DNA of 64,000 nucleotides, taken from contig NZ_NPJZ01000001.1 in the NCBI RefSeq assembly GCF_002245895.1, positions 4,376,501 to 4,440,500 of the forward strand, written 5' to 3'. The translations under genes were made by a program, and so were the position numbers. This stretch comes from Rhodococcus sp. OK302 (GTDB taxonomy: Bacteria; Actinomycetota; Actinomycetes; Mycobacteriales; Mycobacteriaceae). Positions 34,819 through 44,587 of the stretch are shown here, in pieces (the first letter of the stretch is position 1; each line of letters begins with the position of its first letter). The notes below the pieces were generated by a model. The model was not told the DNA's origin. It did no database searches and saw only the letters and a list, made by a program, of their open reading frames with translations.

Positions 34819-35966
34819 TGGCGCGTCTCGCTGTATTTGCAGTAGTTCTTGCCCTCTTGACCTGGTTCCTGCACCGCAGGCTTGTCCGCGCCACCGGGAT
34901 GCCGACGCGCTGGGCTCGCATCACCGATGCCCTGTTGGTGCTGTTGGGTCTGCTGACGCTTATCGGGATGGGCAGCGGCGAACTCTTCCCGACGTCGTGG
35001 GCACGCCCGGTCGGATTTCTCGGCTGGGTCTGGTTGGCGTCGTGGCTGTATCTGATCCCGGGATTACTGATTATCGGATTGATCGCCGGGATCAACCACC
35101 TGGTACGCAAACGCAGTGGTCAATCCACCGAGGTAGATCCGGCCAAGCGTCGCACCTTGCAGTTGGCCACGGCAGCAGTAACTCTCGCTGCTTTCGGAAC
35201 CGCTGGATACGGAGTACTCGAGGCGTCGAATCCCCGGGTCACCCGTGTGCGCGTGCCACTCGCGCGTCTACCGGAAGCTTTCGACGGTTATCGGATCGCC
35301 CTGATCACGGACCTGCATGTCGGTCCGGCGCGTGGAGTTGATTTCACTCGCAAGGTCGTCGACCTGGTGAATGCTCAAGACGTGGACTTGATCGCGATCG
35401 CCGGCGATCTGGTGGACGGCACCGTCGCCAAGGTCGCTCCGGATCTTGCACCCCTCGCTGATCTCCGCGCGCCGGACGGAATCTTCGGGGTTAGCGGCAA
35501 TCACGAGTTCTACGCCGACGACGGCGGAAAATGGCTCGCCGTGTGGGACAGCTTGGGAGTCACCACACTTCGCAACAGTCGATCCTCGATCGAGCGCGGC
35601 GGGGCCTCAATCGATATCGTGGGAATTCACGACTACACGTCGCCCGAACCGTATGAACCGAACCTCGGCACAGCCCTGGAGGGCCGCAACCCCGAAACGT
35701 TTGCCCTGCTCCTGGCGCACGAACCGCGTCAAGCGATTGAAGCATCCGAGCTGGGAATCGACCTACAACTGTCCGGCCACACTCACGACGGGCAGATGTG
35801 GCCGCTGCGTTATCTTGTTCCGCTGCAACAACCTTCGGTGCACGGCCTGGACAAGATCGGTAATACCGTTCTGTACACGACCCGCGGTGCCGGAGCGTGG
35901 GGACCACCGGTGCGGGTGGGCGCACCGCCGGAGATCACCGTTCTCGAACTGATTCGCGAACCGTGA
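34818..35966 (+). CDS. Membrane-bound calcineurin-like metallophosphoesterase
   Basis: A 382-residue protein. Three to four membrane segments fill residues 1-135 (for example ALLVLLGLLTLIGMG and LYLIPGLLIIGLIAGI). The metallophosphoesterase domain then shows all metal motifs: TDLHVGP, AGDLVDG, GNHEFY, LLAHEPR and GHTHDGQMWP. It resembles E. coli YkuE/YaeI-type enzymes, some of which hydrolyse UDP-diacylglucosamine, but the actual substrate here is unknown. It starts at TGATG overlapping the VWA gene, so both are co-transcribed. Confidence 0.9.
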   Translation: MARLAVFAVVLALLTWFLHRRLVRATGMPTRWARITDALLVLLGLLTLIGMGSGELFPTSWARPVGFLGWVWLASWLYLIPGLLIIGLIAGINHLVRKRSGQSTEVDPAKRRTLQLATAAVTLAAFGTAGYGVLEASNPRVTRVRVPLARLPEAFDGYRIALITDLHVGPARGVDFTRKVVDLVNAQDVDLIAIAGDLVDGTVAKVAPDLAPLADLRAPDGIFGVSGNHEFYADDGGKWLAVWDSLGVTTLRNSRSSIERGGASIDIVGIHDYTSPEPYEPNLGTALEGRNPETFALLLAHEPRQAIEASELGIDLQLSGHTHDGQMWPLRYLVPLQQPSVHGLDKIGNTVLYTTRGAGAWGPPVRVGAPPEITVLELIREP

Positions 35967-35987
35967 CCTCCAGCGGCGGGTGAAAAA

Positions 35988-38846
35988 CTAGTTACCCGCG
36001 AACGCTTCGATCGGCGGGCATGAGCAGACCAGGTTGCGGTCGCCATGCGCACCGTCGATACGACGCACTGCCGGCCATACCTTGGGCCGAGCCTTACCAC
36101 GCGGGAACACTGCGATCTCGCGCGAGTAGGGGTGATCCCACTCGGCTGCAATGCTTCCGGCGGTGTGCGGCGCACCGCGCAGTGGGTTGTCCTCGACGGT
36201 CCATTCGCCGGCTGCGACGCGATCGATCTCGCCGCGAATGGCAATCATCGCTTCGCAGAACTCGTCGATTTCTTCGAGGTTTTCGCTCTCGGTGGGCTCG
36301 ACCATGAGGGTGCCGACCACGGGGAAGCTCATGGTCGGGGCATGGAAACCGTAGTCGGCCAGACGCTTTGCGACGTCGTCGACGGTAACTCCGGTGTCCT
36401 TGGTCAGACCGCGCAGGTCGAGGATGCACTCGTGCGCGACCATGCCGTTTTCGCCGGTGTAGAGCACCGGGAAGTACTCGTCGAGACGACGGGCGATGTA
36501 GTTGGCGGACGCGATAGCCGTCAGGCTCGCGCGGCGCAGGCCCTGCGCTCCCATCATTCGGATGTAAGTCCAGGTGATGGGCAGGATGGATGCGCTGCCG
36601 TACGGCGCGGCGGAGATTGTGCCCCGGCCGCCCAGTTCCGGCGCCATGGGATGTCCGGGCATGAACGGTGCGAGGTGTGAACGAACACCGATCGGTCCGA
36701 CGCCGGGGCCACCGCCGCCGTGCGGGATGCAGAAAGTCTTGTGCAGGTTCAGATGGCTGACGTCGCCGCCGAAACGACCCGGACGGGCAAGGCCGACAAG
36801 AGCATTGAGGTTGGCACCGTCGACGTATACCTGTCCGCCGGCGTCGTGCACCGCTGCGCAGATGTCGGAGATCTCGTGCTCGTACACACCGTGGGTGGAC
36901 GGGTACGTGATCATGATCGCGGCGAGACGCTCAGCGTGATCAGCAATCTTGGCACGCAGATCGTCGACGTCGACATCGCCGTTGGGACGGCACGCGACAA
37001 CCTCGACGCGCATTCCTGCCATGACGGCGGATGCGGCGTTGGTGCCGTGGGCGCTGGACGGGATCAGGCAGGTGTCGCGGTGATCGTCGCCGCGACTGAG
37101 GTGGTAGTTGCGGATCGCGAGCAGACCCGCGTACTCCCCCTGACTGCCCGCGTTGGGCTGCAGGCTCACATTGTCGTAACCGGTGACCGCAACCAGCCAG
37201 TCTTCGAGATCCTTGATGATCTTGAGCAGTCCGGGTGCGTCGGAAGTGGGCGCAAACGGGTGAATGGCATTGAATGCGGGCCAGGTGATGGATTCCATCT
37301 CGGCGGTCGCGTTGAGCTTCATGGTGCAGGATCCCAGTGGGATCATGCTGCGGTCGAGCGCAATGTCCTTGTCGGACAACGCACGCAGGTAGCGAAGCAT
37401 CGCTGTTTCCGTACGGTAACGGGTGAATGCCTCATGCTGCAGGTAGTCCGACGTACGCTCCTGAGCGACCGGAACGGAGTTACCTTCGGCGTCGATGGCA
37501 ACAACGGCGTCGTCGATTCCGAATGCGTCGAGGACTGCGAGGACGTGATCGGCAGTGGTTGCTTCGTCGCAGGAGATTCCGACGTGGTCGGCGTCGACCA
37601 GTCGCAGGTTGATGCCGGATTCCTTGGCAGCAGCCACGACATCGGCAGCCTTGCCCGGGACCTGCGCCAGAACGGTGTCGAAGAACGAATCGTGAACGAC
37701 GGTCACGCCGCCCTCACGCAGGCCGGTGGCCAGTGCATTCGCCTGCGCAGCGACGCGCAACGCAATCGCCTTGAGACCCTCGGCGCCGTGGTAGCTCGCG
37801 TACATTGCAGCGAGGATGGCGAGGAGCACCTGAGCGGTACAGATGTTGGACGTCGCCTTTTCGCGACGGATGTGCTGCTCACGGGTCTGCAGCGCGAGGC
37901 GGTATGCCTTGTCGCCGTCGGCGTCGATGGAGACACCGACCAAACGACCGGGCAGCTGACGGGCATGCTTGGCGTGCACGGCCAAGTAGCCGGCGTGCGG
38001 TCCGCCGTAACCCATGGGAACACCGAAACGCTGGGTTGTGCCGAAGCACGCGTCCGCGCCGAGTTCACCGGGCGAGGTAATCAACGTCATCGCGAGAAGA
38101 TCGGCGCCGACGGCAACCAGTGCGCCGCGCTCGTGAGCCTCGGCGATAATCGCGGTGTAGTCGACGACGCGGCCCGATGCACCCGGGATCTGAGCGATGA
38201 TTCCGAAGAACTCACCTTCGGGCAGGCCCTGGGTGAGGTCGGCGGAGACAATTTCGATGCCGAGAGGCTCGGCGCGCGTCTCGATGACGGCCAACGTCTG
38301 CGGGTAGATGTCGGCGTCGACAACACATCGGGGCGACTTGCTGCGGTTCGCGCGGCGAAGCAACGTCATGGCTTCAGCTGCTGCGGTGGCTTCGTCGAGC
38401 ATCGACGAGTTTGCAAGTTCCATGCCCGACAGGTCGGACACCATCGTCTGGAAGTTGAGGAGGGCTTCGAGGCGGCCCTGGCTGATCTCGGGCTGATACG
38501 GCGTGTACGCGGTGTACCAGGCCGGGTTTTCGATGATGTTGCGCAGCAACACCGGCGGGGTGAGCGTGTCGAAGTAGCCGAGGCCGATCATCGAGGTGGC
38601 CACGGTGTTCTGAGCGGCGAGGGCCGTCAGCTCTGCGAGAGCTTCATGCTCACCGACGGGAAGCGGAAGCGCGTCGAGCCCATCGGCAATTCCGCCGGGA
38701 GCTGCGTCGAGAATGACGGAAGGTACGGCCTTGGTGGCGAGATCGTCGAGAGAATCGACCCCGATCAGTTCAAGGATGCGCGCGAGTTCCGCGGCGTTCG
38801 GACCGACATGGCGGTCGGCAAAAATACGGCTTGCAGCGTCGATCAC
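35988..38846 (-). CDS. gcvP: Glycine dehydrogenase (decarboxylating), glycine cleavage P protein
   Basis: The PLP enzyme that decarboxylates glycine and passes the aminomethyl group to the GcvH lipoyl arm. From the GTG at 38846 it has 952 residues, the usual full length of the fused P protein. The PLP lysine is in [16 protein letters not shown]; the N-terminal half has RHVGPN and [20 protein letters not shown]. An open frame to 39092 passes through the riboswitch and is not used. The GTG has GGGAG six bases ahead. A tandem glycine riboswitch upstream controls the gene. gcvH is on the same strand about 3.3 kb upstream; gcvT is not in the window. Confidence 0.97.
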   Translation of the reverse strand: MIDAASRIFADRHVGPNAAELARILELIGVDSLDDLATKAVPSVILDAAPGGIADGLDALPLPVGEHEALAELTALAAQNTVATSMIGLGYFDTLTPPVLLRNIIENPAWYTAYTPYQPEISQGRLEALLNFQTMVSDLSGMELANSSMLDEATAAAEAMTLLRRANRSKSPRCVVDADIYPQTLAVIETRAEPLGIEIVSADLTQGLPEGEFFGIIAQIPGASGRVVDYTAIIAEAHERGALVAVGADLLAMTLITSPGELGADACFGTTQRFGVPMGYGGPHAGYLAVHAKHARQLPGRLVGVSIDADGDKAYRLALQTREQHIRREKATSNICTAQVLLAILAAMYASYHGAEGLKAIALRVAAQANALATGLREGGVTVVHDSFFDTVLAQVPGKAADVVAAAKESGINLRLVDADHVGISCDEATTADHVLAVLDAFGIDDAVVAIDAEGNSVPVAQERTSDYLQHEAFTRYRTETAMLRYLRALSDKDIALDRSMIPLGSCTMKLNATAEMESITWPAFNAIHPFAPTSDAPGLLKIIKDLEDWLVAVTGYDNVSLQPNAGSQGEYAGLLAIRNYHLSRGDDHRDTCLIPSSAHGTNAASAVMAGMRVEVVACRPNGDVDVDDLRAKIADHAERLAAIMITYPSTHGVYEHEISDICAAVHDAGGQVYVDGANLNALVGLARPGRFGGDVSHLNLHKTFCIPHGGGGPGVGPIGVRSHLAPFMPGHPMAPELGGRGTISAAPYGSASILPITWTYIRMMGAQGLRRASLTAIASANYIARRLDEYFPVLYTGENGMVAHECILDLRGLTKDTGVTVDDVAKRLADYGFHAPTMSFPVVGTLMVEPTESENLEEIDEFCEAMIAIRGEIDRVAAGEWTVEDNPLRGAPHTAGSIAAEWDHPYSREIAVFPRGKARPKVWPAVRRIDGAHGDRNLVCSCPPIEAFAGN

Positions 38847-38929
38847 GACAACTCCCAGACAGATCGGAGGATCAGGACACACACCTATGGCGGTGCGTTC
38901 CTCCCCCTCTGTCGCATGCTCGATAAACC

Positions 38930-39142
38930 GAGCGCCTGAGAGATTCGGTAGTGATCCACAAACTCGGGGATTACAGCCTTTCCCCGTCGGCGGGTGGGTT
39001 ATCCCACCGCTTTCCAGAGGCGTCGGAGCCCGTACGGTCCTTTGTGCCTGAGAGATTGACGGGGAGGTATTGCTCCTTCGGCGCCCGAGCACTGTTCACA
39101 GCAAAAACTGTGAGGCAATACCCGAGGCTCTCCCGTACGCCG
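38930..39142 (-). promoter_or_regulatory. Tandem glycine riboswitch of gcvP
   Basis: On the minus strand the first aptamer begins CGGGAGAGCC near 39138, continues with GGCGCCGAAGGAGCAA (about 39071-39086) and closes with ATCTCTCAGGCACAAAGGAC near 39040. The second aptamer has CTCTGGAAAGCGG near 39015, CGCCGACGGGGAAAGGC near 38985 and closes with ATCTCTCAGGC at about 38935-38945. These are the conserved blocks of the two-aptamer glycine riboswitch. About 84 bases separate it from the gcvP start, with a small stem (38918-38933) just after it. Confidence 0.92.
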
Positions 39143-39217
39143 GCGACGCGAGGCCCAGTCTAGTTGACTGATCGACCTCGAGTCACCGTGATCTTGTCCG
39201 AATTGGTGTGACGATGG

Positions 39218-39823
39218 TTATCCCGTCTTGCGGGACACCCGATTCGCCCGACGCGAGGCCAATTCATCTTCGGGGTTTGGGTCGCTTTCACCGCCGTCGG
39301 CGCGCTCCGCCGGGAAATCTGCGATGGTTCCGGTGAGTTCACGCATCGCACCGCTGACGGCGATACCGAATACGCCCTGCCCGCCTTGAAGTAGATCGAC
39401 AACCTCTTCGGGCGACGTGCATTCGTAGACGCTCGTACCATCGGAGAAAAGTGTGATGTTGGCGAGGTCGCGAACCCCGCGGTTGCGAAGGTGATCTACA
39501 GCGACGCGAATATTCTGCAGAGAAATTCCGGTATCGAGTAAACGCTTGACGATCTTCAGGACCAGAATGTCCTTGAATGAGTACAAACGTTGGCTGCCGG
39601 ATCCTGCGGCGCCGCGGATCGACGGGACGACCAACGAAGTACGCGCCCAGTAGTCGAGTTGACGGTAGGTGATGCCGGCAATCTGGCAGGCGATCGGAAC
39701 ACGGTATCCGACCAGGTCGTCAGGAATGGAGTCGTCCGGAAAGAGTCCGGGTTGCAGTTCTTCGGAAGTCAGACCGACACTGCCGGTGATACCTGCATTG
39801 CCTACGCTCGACTGTTCTTCCAC
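39218..39823 (-). CDS. MerR family regulator (Rv1830-like)
   Basis: A 201-residue regulator. The MerR DNA-binding domain is internal: YRVPIACQIAGITYRQLDYWARTSLVVPS then GSQRLYSFKDILVLKIVKRLLDTGISLQNI (residues 40-105). Both termini are probably disordered and acidic or basic. There is no Cys-rich metal-binding loop, so the effector is not a thiol-bound metal. It starts with GTG after GGAG. Position between gcvP and the DUF151 nuclease gene equals Rv1830 in M. tuberculosis. A candidate operator is at 39902-39913. Confidence 0.88.
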   Translation of the reverse strand: MEEQSSVGNAGITGSVGLTSEELQPGLFPDDSIPDDLVGYRVPIACQIAGITYRQLDYWARTSLVVPSIRGAAGSGSQRLYSFKDILVLKIVKRLLDTGISLQNIRVAVDHLRNRGVRDLANITLFSDGTSVYECTSPEEVVDLLQGGQGVFGIAVSGAMRELTGTIADFPAERADGGESDPNPEDELASRRANRVSRKTG

Positions 39824-39897
39824 TGCCGTCTCCTTCTCGCTGCGCCATCATGTAACCGAGCCGCTCGATGAACAGCTCCGCCGTCAACCGAAGAAGA

Positions 39898-39926
39898 AAT
39901 CCTGGTGTACCAGAAATCTTGGTCAA
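39898..39926 (-). promoter_or_regulatory. Possible promoter and operator of the MerR gene
   Basis: On the minus strand TTGACC (39921-39926) is followed after 17 bases by AGGATT (39898-39903), a weak -10. Inside the spacer lies the near-palindrome CTGGTGTACCAG (39902-39913). MerR proteins bind such spacer palindromes. The remaining about 230 bases to the DUF151 gene show nothing else I can name. Confidence 0.3.
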
Positions 39927-40147
39927 CTGATCCCGAACAGTGAATTCGAGGCACGTAATTCCATGAGTGGACTTACCTAGAGTACGCCCGAGTGAGCGCC
40001 TCGACCAGCCTCGACATGCAAGGCGAGAAGATCTTCACCGCACGCAACGGTAAGACCCGGCCGAAGTACGGTCAATGCAACACGCCGTAGCGAGACTAAA
40101 GCTCTACTTGAGACTTTCGGATTAATGCCAGCTAACAGTCATTTCGA

Positions 40148-40621
40148 CTATCCGTCAGTGGCTTTGAAGTCGTCCGGAGAAATGGTGTCCAGGAATTCCT
40201 TGAACTTCTCCACCTCGTCCTCGCGCTCGTCCGGAATAATCAAGCCAGCCTCGGCGAGAACCGCCTCCGACGCAAAGATCGGCACACCGATCCGAAGTGC
40301 CAACGCAATGGAATCCGACGGACGCGCCGACACAGTGGTCTGCTCGTCGAAAACCAGATCAGCGTAGAACGTCCCTTCCTGCAGATCCACGATGCGGACT
40401 TCCTGCAAGCTCCGGCCGAAGGACTCGATCAGTATCTTGATCAGATCATGTGTGAGGGGCCGAGCCGGCTCGACGCCCTGCTGCTCCAGAACGATCGCCG
40501 TCGCTTCCGTCTGCCCGATCCAGATCGGCAGATACCGATCGCCGTCGGATTCACGAAGCAACAAAACCGGTTGATTCTGGGGCTGCTCGACACGAACTCC
40601 GATCACACGCATTTCGCCCAT
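40148..40621 (-). CDS. Bifunctional nuclease family protein (DUF151)
   Basis: A 157-residue protein. The family core is clear: PVLLLRESDGDRYLPIWIGQTEATAI (residues 18-43), ARPLTHDLIKILIESFG and SARPSDSIALALRIGVPIFASEAVL. Members of this family are described as nucleases acting on DNA and RNA; the bacterial role is uncertain. I chose the ATG at 40621 with a GGAGG eight bases before it; an open frame to 40732 is not needed. The order MerR, DUF151, MerR, garA matches Rv1830-Rv1827. Confidence 0.92.
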   Translation of the reverse strand: MGEMRVIGVRVEQPQNQPVLLLRESDGDRYLPIWIGQTEATAIVLEQQGVEPARPLTHDLIKILIESFGRSLQEVRIVDLQEGTFYADLVFDEQTTVSARPSDSIALALRIGVPIFASEAVLAEAGLIIPDEREDEVEKFKEFLDTISPDDFKATDG

Positions 40622-40721
40622 CGAGCTTGCCTCCAACCTGATGTGACCCTGACGGCCGAATTCACGGCCGTACTGAGATTCTATTCGGATTCTATTCGCG
40701 TCGAGCGAGATGATCGAGAAC

Positions 40722-41459
40722 TCAGCGATCAAGGCTTCCGCGGACCGCTGATTTGACCAAGCACGTATGCAACGTCAACGACAGCGCCGCCAATTCCCGC
40801 ACCATTTCCTCGGCCCGATCACGAGCACCGGCGTCGCGCCCCTTGGCTACCGGTCCCGCAATCTGCGTCACCAACCCGGCTTCGCGATCTGCAGCCAACT
40901 TGAACGCGCGCAAATGCCGCACTTCCAAACCGTATTCAGCCATTGCCTTGGCCGTCCGAGCCAAGGTGACCGCATCTTCGTCGAAGAAGCCGGCGGCCCC
41001 CGGCACGATCAGCCCGGTGCGAATCAACTCGGTCAAGAAGCGGTCGTCGACGTCGGCGCGGGCCAGCAAATCCGCCCGCCCCACGCGCACTTCCCGGTCA
41101 ACCCGGAACACCTCGGGTGATACTTCCCCGGGAGCGATCGACAGAACCCGCGGACGCCGAGGCGCAGAAGTATCTGCACTGACCGTCGCGGCGCCACTGT
41201 CGATCGCCTCGAGTTGTTCCTTGATCACTTTCAGTGGCAGGTACTGATCGCGTTGAGCGGTCAGTACGTAGCGCAGACGCTCGCAGTCCTCGACGGAGAA
41301 CCTGCGGTATCCCGACGGCGTCCGTTGGGGGCTGATCAAGCCCTCGGACTCGAGGAAACGAATCTTCGAAATCGTCACGTCGGGAAAATCTGGACGCAAC
41401 CGATCCAGCACGGAACCGATAGACATTCCGGGCTGGCTCTGCTGCCTCAAGGCCGTCAT
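40722..41459 (-). CDS. MerR family regulator (Rv1828-like)
   Basis: A 245-residue regulator. The DNA-binding part is at the N-terminus: MSIGSVLDRLRPDFPDVTISKIRFLESEGLISPQRTPSGYRRFSVEDCERLRYVL (residues 12-66). The rest is a second winged-helix-like and helical domain (AGFFDEDAVTLARTAKAMAEYGLEVRHLR). No metal-binding cysteines in the effector region. The ATG overlaps the garA stop by one base (TAATG), so it is translated together with garA. Confidence 0.9.
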   Translation of the reverse strand: MTALRQQSQPGMSIGSVLDRLRPDFPDVTISKIRFLESEGLISPQRTPSGYRRFSVEDCERLRYVLTAQRDQYLPLKVIKEQLEAIDSGAATVSADTSAPRRPRVLSIAPGEVSPEVFRVDREVRVGRADLLARADVDDRFLTELIRTGLIVPGAAGFFDEDAVTLARTAKAMAEYGLEVRHLRAFKLAADREAGLVTQIAGPVAKGRDAGARDRAEEMVRELAALSLTLHTCLVKSAVRGSLDR

Positions 41460-41950
41460 TAGCTACCCGCACCTGCTGACGTCTCTCCCACCTGCGAACC
41501 GCCGGCACGCGGACCGGTGAGGAATACCAGACGGAACTTTCCGATCTGGACCTCGTCGCCGTTGGCCAATACAGCCGAATCGACGGGCTCACGGTTGACG
41601 TACGTACCGTTCAGGCTGCCGACATCGACAACGTGGAACTCAGCATCTTCCTGGCGGAACTCCGCATGTCGACGGCTGACAGTCACGTCGTCAAGGAAGA
41701 TGTCACTGTCAGGATGGCGACCCGCAGAGGTGGTCGGCTGATCCAGCAGGAAACGCGAACCGGCGTTGGGTCCTCGTTTGACGACGAGCAATGCGGCGCC
41801 GGTCGGCAGGCCTTCGACACCAGATACCGGCTGCTCGGCGGCCGGTGCTGCTGAGGAGTTGTCGAGCTCGTTGAGGAAATCTGCGCGGAATACCGATGTG
41901 GTCTCCGCCGGAGACTCCCCATAGCCCGCGTCGTTACCGTTCTCGCTCAC
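41459..41950 (-). CDS. garA: FHA-domain protein GarA, regulator of glutamate and 2-oxoglutarate metabolism
   Basis: A 163-residue protein. The N-terminal ETTSVFRADFLNELD (about residues 16-30) contains the two adjacent Thr that are phosphorylated by PknG and PknB in mycobacteria. The FHA domain follows with GRHPDSDIFLDD, VSRRHAEF and GSLNGTYVN, the phosphothreonine-binding motifs. The unphosphorylated form controls 2-oxoglutarate dehydrogenase and glutamate enzymes. I chose the GTG at 41950, with GAGGAGG before it; the open frame to 41974 would use the ribosome site as codons. No PknG gene is in the window. The next gene upstream is gcvH. Confidence 0.96.
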   Translation of the reverse strand: MSENGNDAGYGESPAETTSVFRADFLNELDNSSAAPAAEQPVSGVEGLPTGAALLVVKRGPNAGSRFLLDQPTTSAGRHPDSDIFLDDVTVSRRHAEFRQEDAEFHVVDVGSLNGTYVNREPVDSAVLANGDEVQIGKFRLVFLTGPRAGGSQVGETSAGAGS

Positions 41951-42150
41951 TGTTTCTCCTCCTCGATCAATCATCCAGATCAGAAATCACTGGACTACGC
42001 AGTGCACTTGTTTTGACGAGCATTTTCACAGTCACATTCAGATACGGCCTTGCACCCCGACTTGGCACATGCGTACCTAACGACCGTACCCTGCGCGGAC
42101 CGTTGTGTGCAGCGAGACTGGCCGCGACACAACGGACCGCCATGTGCGTC

Positions 42151-42555
42151 CTAGCTGGACGTGAGTTCTGTGTATCCGGCAGCGTCGAGAGTCTCCGAAA
42201 GTGCGCTGTCCAACGCAGCTTCGTCGGCTACCTCGAGATCGACCAACCAGCCGTTGTTGTACGGGTCTGTGTTGACCAGTTCCGGCTGACCATCCAATTC
42301 ACTGTTGGCTGCAAGCACTTTCGCGGTGAACGGCGCGAAGATGTCGGAGACGCTCTTGGTGGATTCGACCTCACCGAGCGATTCACCGGCGGTGACTGCT
42401 TCGCCTTCAGCGGGAAGCTGGACGAACACCACGTCTCCGAGCTGTGACTGAGCGAAGTCGGTGATACCGACTCGAACAGAGGTCGGGCCGGTTCGCTTCA
42501 CCCACTCGTGCTCCGCGGTGTAACGCAGATCGGTAGGTGTATCGAGCTCACTCAC
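42151..42555 (-). CDS. gcvH: Glycine cleavage system H protein
   Basis: The lipoyl carrier that shuttles the aminomethyl group between the P, T and L proteins. 134 residues, the usual size. The lipoylated Lys is at about residue 67 in GEVESTKSVSDIF. The N-terminus YTAEHEWVK and the ITDFAQSQLGDVVFVQLP strand are typical. It lies 200 bases upstream of garA; that gap shows no gene. GarA control of glutamate and glycine cleavage share nitrogen metabolism, but co-regulation is not shown by the sequence. Confidence 0.97.
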   Translation of the reverse strand: MSELDTPTDLRYTAEHEWVKRTGPTSVRVGITDFAQSQLGDVVFVQLPAEGEAVTAGESLGEVESTKSVSDIFAPFTAKVLAANSELDGQPELVNTDPYNNGWLVDLEVADEAALDSALSETLDAAGYTELTSS

Positions 42556-42600
42556 AGTGGCTTCCTTTCACATGCCGCCCGAAATTCCGGACGCAAAAAT

Positions 42601-43353
42601 TCAATTTCCAGGTTGAGCGTATTGGCGCGGATTCAATTGTCGCAAGGCGGAGATCGTGACCTGCTGCGATTGCTCGAGCGAGAAACTTCCTCCATTGCGT
42701 GAAACGTTGTCGAACACTCCACCGGGAATGTTCAGCGCCGCTGCCAAAGTCGGCGGATCGCCGATCGCGCTCACAGTGTACGGCGCTGAGATCTTCACGG
42801 AGTCCAACTCGAGTGCCCCGCCGCGTCCGGTAACCCACGAGTTGACACCGATCCGGATCGGTTCGCCTGTAGACCCGGCAATCTGAATGGCCTCGGCTCC
42901 CGCTGCGCGGAGCTCTTGGATCAGATCGAGCATGACCTCGGATCCGACACCACCGGCCGGGTCGGTCAACGTCATCGTCACACCGGGACCGATTGCGGGC
43001 GCCGTCCCCACCTGGATGGACAACGCCATCAGTCGCGCCTGCGCTTCGGCGAGCGCGGCGACGGTGCTACCGCTACGTTGTAGCGTCGCCAACGAATCCT
43101 CGAGGTCGGATACTTCCTGTCGCAGAGCAGCTTCACGACGATTGAGGTTGTCGAGGACTACCAGCAGGTCAGCCGGCCTGGCGGAATCGAGTGAGTCGCC
43201 CGCAACGGTACTGCGGACTTGCGTCGCAATTGCTATTCCGAGCACACCGAGGAGAACTGCAGCGAGGATTGCAAATACGACGTTGGAGCGATGTTTGGAT
43301 ACCGGACGAAGTTCGTGTCGCCCTTCGTGCGGACCTGCGCCGGATTCAGCCAT
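42601..43353 (-). CDS. DUF881 membrane protein (Rv1825-like)
   Basis: A 250-residue protein with one membrane helix (NVVFAILAAVLLGVLGIAIATQV, residues 24-46), a coiled coil (LNRREAALRQEVSDLEDSLATLQ, about 67-93) and an extracytoplasmic DUF881 domain (MTLTDPAGGVGSEVMLDLIQELRAAGAEAIQIAGS). This is the same layout as Bacillus YlxX/YlxW-type division-related proteins. The paralogue at 43721-44587 and the small DUF1290 protein lie in the same operon, with three bases to the next gene. Confidence 0.88.
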   Translation of the reverse strand: MAESGAGPHEGRHELRPVSKHRSNVVFAILAAVLLGVLGIAIATQVRSTVAGDSLDSARPADLLVVLDNLNRREAALRQEVSDLEDSLATLQRSGSTVAALAEAQARLMALSIQVGTAPAIGPGVTMTLTDPAGGVGSEVMLDLIQELRAAGAEAIQIAGSTGEPIRIGVNSWVTGRGGALELDSVKISAPYTVSAIGDPPTLAAALNIPGGVFDNVSRNGGSFSLEQSQQVTISALRQLNPRQYAQPGN

Positions 43354-43356
43354 GAC

Positions 43357-43707
43357 TCACGCTCCGAACAGGCGTCGCCGTAGTGCCGCTGCGTTGCCGA
43401 AGATACGGATACCCAGAACAACGACGATTGCCGTCGAAAGCTGCGTGCCGACGCCCAACTGATCGCCCAACCAGACGATCAGTGAGGCCACCAGAACGTT
43501 GAAGACAAACGAGACGACAAACACTTTGGCGTCGAAGATTTCGTCCAGATATGCGCGCAATCCACCGAAGACTGCGTCGAGGGCAGCGACGACGGCGATC
43601 GGCAGGTACGGCTGAATCACGTCGGGCACCTGCGGGCTGAAGACGACACCCAGCACGATGCCGATCACCAGCGCTGCGAGTCCGTACAGGGCGGAACCGG
43701 CCTTCAT
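43357..43707 (-). CDS. Small basic family protein (DUF1290, SbpA-like)
   Basis: A 116-residue integral membrane protein with about four helices (YGLAALVIGIVLGVVF, IAVVAALDAVFGG, VVSFVFNVLVASLIVWLG, IVVVLGIRIFGN). The ATG at 43707 has AAGGAG seven bases ahead; a longer open frame to 43752 overlaps the upstream DUF881 gene. Sandwiched between two DUF881 genes, as in Rv1823-Rv1825 and Bacillus ylxW-sbp. A role in the division site or envelope is suspected for the group. Confidence 0.88.
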   Translation of the reverse strand: MKAGSALYGLAALVIGIVLGVVFSPQVPDVIQPYLPIAVVAALDAVFGGLRAYLDEIFDAKVFVVSFVFNVLVASLIVWLGDQLGVGTQLSTAIVVVLGIRIFGNAAALRRRLFGA

Positions 43708-43720
43708 CGAACTCCTTCTG

Positions 43721-44587
43721 TCACTTGGGTTGATTCGGTTGGGTCGCGACACGCACGGGGCGCGGAGTCGCGGGCGGAAGGGTCAGCGAGTTATCTTCGG
43801 CCACAGCAAAACCGACACCGTACAACTGCGTGAGGCTCGACATCCTGAGGTATGCATCGCTGACGACGAACTTTCGTTGCAGACTGGGACTGTCACCGAT
43901 TGCCTTCACTACGTACGGCGAGAAGACGGGTTGGTTGTCGACCAGCATCGCGCCGCCGGCTTGACGGATTGTCACGGCGGGACCGATACGCACACCGCCA
44001 ACCGAAACAGCCTCAGCGCCTCCCTCCCACAATGCATTGACCACTGTTTGCAGGTCTCGATCGAGAACTACGGACTTTCCGCCGACGCTCCGCTGTGAGG
44101 CATCCGAAAGATTCGGCCGGCCGGCCGGATCGGTCAGCGTGACGGTAATGCCTTCCCCGTGCACAGTTTCGATTCCCGCCTCGGATTCGACAGCTCGAAG
44201 TTGCCCGAGCACCTGGCTTCCGCGGGCATCTCCGACAAGTGCCGACCCGCGGGCGTCGTCGACCGATTCGGTGAGCGAATTACGCGTCGCATCCAAGGCA
44301 TCGATGTGTTCTTGTGTCTCACGGACCTTGGCAACGAGGTCTGCGCGCAGATCTTCGGTACCCGTTATCTGACGGGCAGCAGAGACCGCGGACACGCTGA
44401 GAACGAACCCGATGAGAACCGCACCGACGGCCAACCACGGTCCGGTACGCGGCATGCCGTTCCGACTGTGATCGTGTTCTCGTTCGAGTGCTGCTGCTTC
44501 ATAGCCGGGGTCGAGGTGTTCGGTCATCAACGACCGGAGCAGCGACGGCACCGGATTGCGGCGCACATCCTCCCCGGTTGTCTTCAT
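43721..44587 (-). CDS. DUF881 membrane protein (Rv1823-like)
   Basis: A 288-residue protein. The basic cytoplasmic start with RNPVPSLLRSLMTEHLDPGYEAAALE is followed by one membrane helix (PWLAVGAVLIGFVLSVSAVSAA, residues about 48-69), a coiled coil (DLRADLVAKVRETQEHIDALDATRNSL) and a DUF881 domain (VTLTDPAGRPNLSD, WEGGAEAVSVGGVRIG). It starts in an ATGA-type overlap with the phosphatidyltransferase gene (44584-44587). Confidence 0.88.
   Translation of the reverse strand: MKTTGEDVRRNPVPSLLRSLMTEHLDPGYEAAALEREHDHSRNGMPRTGPWLAVGAVLIGFVLSVSAVSAARQITGTEDLRADLVAKVRETQEHIDALDATRNSLTESVDDARGSALVGDARGSQVLGQLRAVESEAGIETVHGEGITVTLTDPAGRPNLSDASQRSVGGKSVVLDRDLQTVVNALWEGGAEAVSVGGVRIGPAVTIRQAGGAMLVDNQPVFSPYVVKAIGDSPSLQRKFVVSDAYLRMSSLTQLYGVGFAVAEDNSLTLPPATPRPVRVATQPNQPK

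Noticed and set aside
36720..38939. 739-codon ORF on the plus strand opposite gcvP
   Set aside because: It lies fully inside gcvP, which has all catalytic motifs. The antisense frame is open because of GC-biased codon use.
38847..39092. N-terminal extension of gcvP by 82 codons
   Set aside because: It runs through the glycine riboswitch; the GTG at 38846 has a ribosome site and gives the usual protein length.
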